From positions 682,001 to 746,000 of the forward strand of contig CAVZBZ010000001.1 in assembly GCA_963773665.1 (NCBI GenBank): DNA of 64,000 nt, in the 5' to 3' direction. The notes under the pieces were generated by a model, which worked only from the letters and a program-made list of their open reading frames with translations, did not search any database and was not told the origin of the DNA. Within the stretch, counting starts at the first letter, position 1; every line of letters starts with the position of its first letter. Both the position numbers and the translations under genes were made by a program. Positions 54,793 to 64,000 of this stretch are shown piece by piece. Origin of the DNA: DATJLY01 sp963773665 (GTDB taxonomy: Bacteria > Pseudomonadota > Alphaproteobacteria > ATCC43930 > CGMCC-115725).

Positions 54793-55764
54793 ATGGCGCA
54801 AGCATCGAGGCGCGCAATCGCGGCGCGGGCGGTTGTCCTTGCGCTCGCGCTTCTGGCGAGCGGCGCAGTAGCGCGCGCCGATACGACGCTCCGGGTCGGC
54901 AAGGCGATCGCCGGCCCGTTCGACTTCACGCCGCTCGATGTCGGCATGGCGAAGGGATTCTTCCACGCGCACGGGATCGCCATCGACGAGGTGAATTTCG
55001 CCGGCAGCGCCAAGCTGCAGCAGGGCCTTGCGGCGAACGCGATCGATATCGGACTGGGCTCGGGCCCCGAGCTTGCCTTCGTCGCCAAAGGCAACACCGA
55101 TCTCGGCGTTGCCGCCTTTGCCGGCCCGCCCGACGGGCTCGTGCTGGTCGTCAGCAAGGACGCGCCGATCCACACGGTGGCCGATCTCAAGGGCAAGAAG
55201 ATCAGCGTATCGACCGTGGGCGGCCTCACCGACTGGATGGTGCACGAGGTGTCGCGGCGCGAGGGCTGGGGCCCCGACGGCATCGACGTGATACCGCTCG
55301 GCACCGACGAGGCGCAGATCGCGACCATGCGCACCGGCTCGACCGACGGCATGCCGCTCGATGTCGCCAGCGCAGCGCTTCTGGAGCAGAAGGGCGCCGC
55401 GCGCATCCTCATCAAATTCGGCAACGTCGTGCACGACTTCATCAACCACGTGACCTATGCGACCGACGATGTGATGAAGAAGCGCCCCGACGATCTCAGG
55501 GCATTTCTCGCGGCCTGGTTCGAGACCGTGAAATGGATGCGCCAGAACAAGGACGAGACCGTCAAGATCGTGGCGCCGGTCATGGGCAAGCCGCCCGAGA
55601 TCGCGTCGCGCGCCTATGACATCGTCATGCCGTCGCTGCTCGACGACGGTCGCTTCGACGCGAAGGGCCTCGCCACGCTGGCGCGCTCGTTCGTCAACAT
55701 GAAGATGCTCCCGGCCGCGCCCGACATGACGAAGCTCTATACCGAGGCGTTCCTGCCGAAATAA
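54793..55764 (+). CDS. NMT1/ThiY-type ABC solute-binding protein
   Basis: 323-aa periplasmic binding protein of the NMT1/THI5-like type with signal peptide (VVLALALLASGAVARA-D). TLRVGKAIAGPFDFTPLDVG, AIDIGLGSGPELAFVAKGNT and DLKGKKISVSTVGGLTDWMV are typical. Ligand could be a sulfonate, nitrile, pyrimidine or other small compound. GGGGGAGG before ATG 54793 sets the start. No permease or ATPase gene is nearby. Confidence 0.88.
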   Translation: MAQASRRAIAARAVVLALALLASGAVARADTTLRVGKAIAGPFDFTPLDVGMAKGFFHAHGIAIDEVNFAGSAKLQQGLAANAIDIGLGSGPELAFVAKGNTDLGVAAFAGPPDGLVLVVSKDAPIHTVADLKGKKISVSTVGGLTDWMVHEVSRREGWGPDGIDVIPLGTDEAQIATMRTGSTDGMPLDVASAALLEQKGAARILIKFGNVVHDFINHVTYATDDVMKKRPDDLRAFLAAWFETVKWMRQNKDETVKIVAPVMGKPPEIASRAYDIVMPSLLDDGRFDAKGLATLARSFVNMKMLPAAPDMTKLYTEAFLPK

Positions 55765-57210
55765 CTACTCGCGCCAGGGCGGCGCCGTGAGGCGGCGCTT
55801 GCCGTCGCGGCTGAGGAGTGCGCCGGGCTCGTCGAGTGCCACGCGGTCCCACAGCTTGCACGTCACCTGCTTGTGCTTCTGGTCGAGGCCTTCGCAGTAG
55901 TTGGTGAACAGGCACAGCCGCGCTTCGGCGCCGCGGCCAAGGCGCAGCTTCAGGAACCAGTCGGGATCGGCGAGCGACTGGCGCGCGGCACCGACGATGT
56001 CGCAGGCGCCTTCAGCCAGCATCCGCTCCGCCATCTCGAAATTGTGGACGCCGCCGGTGCACACGACGGGCGTCTCGCATCCGGCGGCGCGGATCGCCGC
56101 GCGAACGGCCGATGTCGCCGCGATGTTGCGGCCAAAGGGCCCGCGCTCGTCCGAGAGATGCTGCGGCATGCATTCGTAGCCCGACGGCCCGGTATAGGGA
56201 TATGCGGCATCCCCGACCGACGGCTGCTTCGCGTCGTCGAATTTTCCCCCGCGCGAGGTCGAGACGAAATCCATGCCCGCGCGCGCGAAGGCGGCGCCGA
56301 ACGCGGCGGCATCGTCCGCGCCGCTGCCGCCCTCGATACATTCCTCGGCAAGAAAGCGGCAGCCGACGACGTAATCCGATCCGACGCGCGCGCGCACCGA
56401 TGTCAACACTTCGAGCGGCAGGCGCAGGCGGTTCTCGCGCGAGCCGCCATACCCGTCCGGGCGCGTGTTCGTGGCCGACAGGAACGACGCCATCGTATAA
56501 GCGTGCGCGTAGTGCAGCTCGACCCCGTCGAACCCCGCCTCGCGCGCGAGCGCGGCCGCGTCGGCGAAAATTCCGGGAAGATTCTTCGGCAGGTCGCGGA
56601 TGCGGGGAAGCTCCATATCGGTGACGCGCTCGCGATAGCCCATGTCGAGCGCTTCGAGCTCGCGCGGCGAAAGAGCGCGCTCGAGTTCTTGCCGCGGCAA
56701 TGCGGCAAGGCGGGCGCGCAGCTCGGCGTCCGTCAGGCCGCCAAACGCCGCGCGGTGGCGATCGGTAAGCTGCAAGAACTCGGCGAAATAGCGGCGCGGA
56801 TCGGGACGGCGGCGGATCGCCAGAAAATCGATGAGCTGGATGAAGAGCCGCGTACGCCCTTGGCTTTCGCGCCGCACCGTCTCGACCACGCGGCGCAGGC
56901 CCGGCAGAAAGCGCCGGTCGCCGATGCGCAGCAGCGGCCCGCTCGGCACGTCGCGGATGCCGGTCGCCTCGACCACGATGGCACCGGGCTGCCCGCGCGC
57001 AAAGCGCCCGTACCATTCGACGATCGCCTCGGTGACGACGCCGTCCTCTTGCGAGCGCCACGGCACCATCGCCGGAACCCAGGTGCGGCTCTCGAGCGTG
57101 AGGGGGCCTACCCGCACCGGTGAGAAGAGGCGCGAGGAAGCTGCCTCATCGCGCGTCGGAATGCGGCCCGGCGAGGGCGCATAGACGATGCGTTGCGGCG
57201 GCTTCCACAT
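55765..57210 (-). CDS. NADH:flavin oxidoreductase, Old Yellow Enzyme family
   Basis: 481-aa FMN-dependent ene-reductase-like enzyme. LFSPVRVGPLTLESRTWVPA opening, AREAGFDGVELHYAHAYTMA and FLSATNTRPDGYGGSRENRL (FMN/substrate residues), GGVHNFEMAERMLAEGACDI near the C-terminus, and a CLFTNYCEGLDQ cysteine segment. Convergent with the binding-protein gene (one nt apart) and six nt after the oxoprolinase-like gene on its own strand. Substrate unknown. Confidence 0.9.
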   Translation of the reverse strand: MWKPPQRIVYAPSPGRIPTRDEAASSRLFSPVRVGPLTLESRTWVPAMVPWRSQEDGVVTEAIVEWYGRFARGQPGAIVVEATGIRDVPSGPLLRIGDRRFLPGLRRVVETVRRESQGRTRLFIQLIDFLAIRRRPDPRRYFAEFLQLTDRHRAAFGGLTDAELRARLAALPRQELERALSPRELEALDMGYRERVTDMELPRIRDLPKNLPGIFADAAALAREAGFDGVELHYAHAYTMASFLSATNTRPDGYGGSRENRLRLPLEVLTSVRARVGSDYVVGCRFLAEECIEGGSGADDAAAFGAAFARAGMDFVSTSRGGKFDDAKQPSVGDAAYPYTGPSGYECMPQHLSDERGPFGRNIAATSAVRAAIRAAGCETPVVCTGGVHNFEMAERMLAEGACDIVGAARQSLADPDWFLKLRLGRGAEARLCLFTNYCEGLDQKHKQVTCKLWDRVALDEPGALLSRDGKRRLTAPPWRE

Positions 57211-57216
57211 CGGCTC

Positions 57217-60851
<3,635 letters not shown>

Positions 60852-60855
<4 letters not shown>

Positions 60856-61547
60856 GCGCCAAGGAGCTCGGCCAGATGGATGAAATCGCGCGCCCGGAAA
60901 TCGAACTCGCCGTCGGCGACCGCTTCGGGCGGCACGTCCGGCCCGCGCTCGAAGGGCCGCGATACATAGGCCGTGCGCAAGCCGTGCTGGCGCGCCGACC
61001 GGAGATCGTAGGCGTGCGCCGCGACGAGCATGCACTGGCCGGGCTCGAATCCGAGATAATCCGGGACCATGAGATAGGTCTCGGGATCGGGCTTGTAGCG
61101 GCGCACGAGCTCGGCCGACAGAACCACGTCCCACGGCAGCCCGCCATATTTCGCAAGCTTCACCATCTGCGCCATACTGCCGTTCGAGAGCGTGCCGACG
61201 ATGACGCGTGCCTTGAGACGGGCCAATCCCGCGACCGCATCGGGCCAGGGAACGAGCCGTTCCCAGGCGCGCGCGAGATGTTGCCGCTGCACTTCGTCGA
61301 GCGCCGCGCCGTGCCGGGCGAGAAGCGCGTCGAGATTGCGGCGATGCAGGAGATCGAGCCTCGTCCACGCCAATGCGCCGCTCCGCACCTGATCGAGCGC
61401 CGGGCGATAGCCCGCATACCACGCGTCGGCAAAGCGCGCCGGATCGCCCGGCACGCCCGCTGCGGCGATGTCGCGAACGATGCTGCCGCGCCAATCGACC
61501 ACGGTGCCGAAGACGTCGAAGACCAGCGCCTTCACGTCAGTCCGCAT
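60852..61547 (-). CDS. Haloacid dehalogenase type II
   Basis: 231-aa HAD hydrolase. ALVFDVFGTVVDWRGSIVRD carries the nucleophile Asp (residue 10); GTLSNGSMAQMVKLAKYGGL motif II; FDVVLSAE-like WDVVLSAELVRRYKPDPETY motif III (Lys); MLVAAHAYDLRSARQHGLRT motif IV. These match type II haloacid dehalogenases. ATG 61547 overlaps the preceding small gene's stop (TGATG); its own stop overlaps the oxoprolinase start (ATGA). Confidence 0.92.
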
Positions 61548-61669
61548 CAATGGTGGCCGTGATCCTGCGGAGCGGAAGGCGCGCCGCCCTGGCCCGGGAT
61601 GCACCAGAGGCAGATGCCGACGAGGATGCTGCCAAGGAAATAGAGGACGAGCCCAACGCCGAACGACAT
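61547..61669 (-). CDS. 40-residue membrane peptide
   Basis: A single hydrophobic helix (SFGVGLVLYFLGSILVGICL) followed by WCIPGQGGAPSAPQ and a His-rich end (DHGHH). The stop overlaps the HAD start, indicating translational coupling. No family recognised; coupling and composition support it as real. Confidence 0.6.
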   Translation of the reverse strand: MSFGVGLVLYFLGSILVGICLWCIPGQGGAPSAPQDHGHH

Positions 61670-61743
61670 CGCGGGCGCTCCCGTTGTTGATCGGTTGCGG
61701 GGAGCGACGCTAACACACCATCGGCAGGCGTGCGAGGAGCGGG

Positions 61744-63006
61744 GTGAAAAAGAGCGAGGCGATCCCGGCATTCGAGGACGATGCGCGCCTGAAGCAGGCG
61801 CTGCGCCGAAACCGCGCGTTCGCGACCGGGCTTCTCGGACTTGCCGGTTTGGTGTTCCTCGGCACGAGCGCGGTGGCCGGGCCGGGGTTCTGGCTAGCCC
61901 TGGTGCGCGCAGGATCCGAGGCCGCGCTCGTCGGCGGGCTGGCCGACTGGTTCGCGGTGACGGCGCTCTTCCGCCATCCGCTCGGCCTCCCCATTCCGCG
62001 CACCGCCATCGTCCCGAAGAACAAGGACCGGATCGGCGAAGGGCTGGGCCAGTTCGTCGAGCGGAATTTTCTCGCGCCGGAAATTCTGGCGGCGAAGCTC
62101 GCGGCGCTTGCGCCCGTGGAGCGCGCCGCCGGGTGGCTTGCCGCGCCCGAGCATGCGCGTGCGGCGGCGAGCGCGATATGCGAGACGCTGCCGCCGCTTG
62201 TCCGTTCGCTCGAGGACCCGGCGCTGCGCGCCTTCGTCGCGCGCTCGCTGCACGAGCAGCTGCGCGAGGTGGAGCTTGCGCCGGCGCTCGGGGGGGTGCT
62301 GGCGCTGCTGACCCGGAGCGGGCCTTACGACGCCCTCTTCGACCGGGCGCTCGACGCGGCCCAGGACGCGCTCGCCGCCAATGCCGAGCGGATCTACGCG
62401 CTCGTCGCCGAGCGCAGCCACTGGTGGATCCCAAGCGCCATCGACCGCCGCATCGCCGAGCAGATCGTCGCCGGCATCGAAGAGATCCTCACCGAGCTGC
62501 GCGACAAGGGGAGCGACGCGCGAGCGAAATTCCGCGGCGCCGTCGAGCACGCGGCCGGCGAGTTGGTCCATTCGCCGGAATGGCGCAGGCGCGTCGCCGA
62601 GATCAAGGAGACCGTGCTCGAGCAAAAGGAGGTGCAGGACTGGCTCGCCGCGGTGTGGGACGAGCTGCGCCGCATCGTGGTCGAGGATCTGGAAGCGCCG
62701 CACTCGCGAACGCGCGAGGCGCTTGCGGCCGGGCTGCAATCGCTGGCATTGACGCTGGCATCCGATGCGGCGATACGCCAGCGCCTCCACGGCGCGATCG
62801 AGCATGTGGCGCTTGCCGTCGTGCCGTGGCGCGGCCAGATCGCGGCGCTCATCGCCGAGGTGGTGCGGAACTGGGATGCCGGCACCGTCGCTGCGCGGCT
62901 CGAGCTCGCGATGGGGAGCGACCTGCAATATATCCGCATGAACGGCACGCTGGTCGGCGCCTGCGTCGGCTGCCTCCTGTTCCTGATCGCGCGCTTTCTC
63001 TTCTGA
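61744..63006 (+). CDS. DUF445 membrane-anchored protein
   Basis: 420 aa, GTG start. DUF445 core motifs: VGGLADWFAVTALFRHPLGL and IPRTAIVPKNKDRIGEGLGQ, then a long helical body. Hydrophobic segments at both ends (GLLGLAGLVFLGTSAVA; TLVGACVGCLLFLIARFLF) suggest membrane anchoring at both termini. Function of the family is unknown. Confidence 0.9.
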   Translation: MKKSEAIPAFEDDARLKQALRRNRAFATGLLGLAGLVFLGTSAVAGPGFWLALVRAGSEAALVGGLADWFAVTALFRHPLGLPIPRTAIVPKNKDRIGEGLGQFVERNFLAPEILAAKLAALAPVERAAGWLAAPEHARAAASAICETLPPLVRSLEDPALRAFVARSLHEQLREVELAPALGGVLALLTRSGPYDALFDRALDAAQDALAANAERIYALVAERSHWWIPSAIDRRIAEQIVAGIEEILTELRDKGSDARAKFRGAVEHAAGELVHSPEWRRRVAEIKETVLEQKEVQDWLAAVWDELRRIVVEDLEAPHSRTREALAAGLQSLALTLASDAAIRQRLHGAIEHVALAVVPWRGQIAALIAEVVRNWDAGTVAARLELAMGSDLQYIRMNGTLVGACVGCLLFLIARFLF

Positions 63007-63017
63007 TATTGTGGGGC

Positions 63018-63692
63018 ATGGAGATGCGCGACCGGCCCTCGCCCAATCATGGCGTCCGCGATGCCGCGATCGACATGCTGGTGCTGCACTACACCGGCAT
63101 GAGAAGCGCGGCGGAGGCGCTCCGGCAGCTCACCTCGCCGGAGACGGCGGTGAGCGCGCATTATCTGATCGACGAGGACGGCGCGGTGTGGCGGCTCGTG
63201 CCGGAAGAGCGGCGCGCGTGGCACGCCGGCGTCTCGTACTGGCGCGGGCGGCGCGACATCAACAGCGCGTCGATCGGCATCGAGCTGGTCAATCCCGGGC
63301 ACGAGTTCGGCTACCGCGCATTTCCAGAGGCGCAGGTCGCAGCGCTCGAGGTTTTGTGCCGCGACGTGCTGAGCCGCCATACGATTCCGCCGCGCCACGT
63401 GCTCGGCCATTCGGACGTGGCACCCGCGCGCAAGGATGATCCGGGCGAGCTGTTCCCGTGGCGGCGGCTCGCGCGCGCCGGGATCGGGCTCTGGCCCGAG
63501 CCGCCGCTGGAGCCAGCGCCGCGCGAGATCGGACATCTCCTCGCCGCCATCGGCTATGACCCGGATGCCGCCCCCGCGACCCTGATTGCCTCGTTCCAGC
63601 GCCATTTCCGGCCGGCGCTGTGCGACGGGGTCGCCGACGAGGAAACCTGCGCAATCGCCGCTGCGGTGGCAAAACTTTGCGGCGAGATTTGA
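63018..63692 (+). CDS. AmpD-type N-acetylmuramoyl-L-alanine amidase
   Basis: 224-aa zinc amidase of the amidase_2 family. Zinc ligands are in MLVLHYTGMRSAAEALRQLT (His) and HVLGHSDVAPARKDDPG (His, Asp); SAHYLIDEDGAVWRLVPEER and SIGIELVNPGHEF are conserved. A C-terminal peptidoglycan-binding-like helix bundle follows. No signal peptide, so a cytoplasmic anhydromuropeptide-recycling role like AmpD is inferred. Eleven nt after the DUF445 gene. Confidence 0.92.
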   Translation: MEMRDRPSPNHGVRDAAIDMLVLHYTGMRSAAEALRQLTSPETAVSAHYLIDEDGAVWRLVPEERRAWHAGVSYWRGRRDINSASIGIELVNPGHEFGYRAFPEAQVAALEVLCRDVLSRHTIPPRHVLGHSDVAPARKDDPGELFPWRRLARAGIGLWPEPPLEPAPREIGHLLAAIGYDPDAAPATLIASFQRHFRPALCDGVADEETCAIAAAVAKLCGEI

Positions 63693-63718
63693 CTTGGAGC
63701 CGACGCGCGCCCAAATCT
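63689..63718 (+). promoter_or_regulatory. Possible rnpB promoter
   Basis: TTGACT (63689-63694), 18-nt spacer, AAATCT (63713-63718), ending just before the RNase P RNA; the -35 overlaps the amidase stop codon. Confidence 0.4.
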
Positions 63719-63720
63719 AG

Positions 63721-64000
63721 AGGTGCCAGACGGCCGGATGGCCGCCCTCGCTTGCCAAGGCGGGGGAGGAAAGTCCGGGCTCCACGGAAGCACGGTGCCG
63801 GGTAACGCCCGGCGGGGGCGACCCTAGGGAAAGTGCCACAGAAACATACCGCCGAGCCCTGCCGAAAGGCGGGGCGGCAAGGGTGAAATGGTGCGGTAAG
63901 AGCGCACCGCGCCTCCGGCAACGGCGGCGGCAGGGCAAACCCCACCGGGAGCAAGACCAAGTAGGGGCGGCAGGCGCCGCAAGGCGCCGGGCGGGTTTCC
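63721..64000 (+). ncRNA. rnpB: RNase P RNA, class A (5' part)
   Basis: Catalytic RNA processing tRNA 5' ends. The universal GAGGAAAGTCCGGGCTCCAC (63767-63786) and GGGAAAGTGCCACAGAAACA (63828-63847) are present, with GCAAACCCCACCGGGAGCAA downstream. The 3' part, including the sequence that closes P4, is beyond the window. The 5' end is placed at the start of the first helix (GGTGCCAGACGGCC). Confidence 0.95.

Overview
The window is GC-rich chromosomal DNA of an alphaproteobacterium. The evidence is a CcrM-type GANTC methyltransferase, the order yebC-ruvCAB-ybgC-tolQRAB-pal-cpoB, a 6S RNA candidate next to zapA, an F0 operon with paired b' and b subunits, and intergenic palindromes of a kind common in Hyphomicrobiales/Rhodospirillales. 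The order is not resolved. No phage, plasmid core, CRISPR array or tRNA gene was seen.

Layout. 1-7.9 kb: minus-strand operon for Holliday-junction resolution (ruvCAB) and the Tol-Pal envelope system. 8-13.5 kb: a LysE-type exporter, a YmdB-type phosphoesterase, 6S RNA, zapA with a coiled-coil partner, a DUF433/DUF5615 toxin-antitoxin remnant, ispE and a TPR lipoprotein. 13.5-20.8 kb: ETF-ubiquinone oxidoreductase, uracil-DNA glycosylase, lytic transglycosylase, a MoaB-like protein, a repeat-rich gap, a radical SAM protein and a patatin. 20.9-29.3 kb: DUF62 enzyme, rnhB, ccrM, mutY, a DciA-like protein, a DsbA-like protein and smc. 29.3-30.4 kb: IS630 element. 30.4-40.3 kb: two small membrane proteins, ATP synthase F0 genes, VIT transporter, cupin, alanine dehydrogenase and aminotransferase, a PCu(A)C-like protein, an AT-richer unknown gene between inverted palindromes, and an LhgO-like oxidase. 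40.4-52.4 kb: glgE, treS-mak, glgB and malQ, a complete GlgE-type route from trehalose to branched alpha-glucan; a palindromic element and an IS5-family element now lie between glgB and malQ. 52.4-54.8 kb: anti-sigma factor, ECF sigma factor and orphan response regulator. 54.8-61.7 kb: solute-binding protein, Old Yellow Enzyme, fused 5-oxoprolinase/hydantoinase, HAD dehalogenase and a 40-residue membrane peptide. 61.7-64 kb: DUF445 protein, amidase and the 5' part of RNase P RNA.

Two points matter most. First, many housekeeping genes (tolB, tolQ, tolR, ruvA, ruvB, ruvC, yebC, ETF-QO and others) are broken by single extra bases. Almost every break I resolved is an insertion, and gene lengths modulo 3 agree. 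One extra base near 19841 breaks two convergent genes at once. This looks like insertion-biased sequencing error, so these genes are annotated as full-length CDS. Second, the glgE promoter region holds two back-to-back GGAAC-N16/17-TGTT motifs, one pointing to the glucan operon and one to an anti-sigma gene, beside an ECF sigma gene. This suggests that storage/trehalose-glucan metabolism here is under ECF sigma control.
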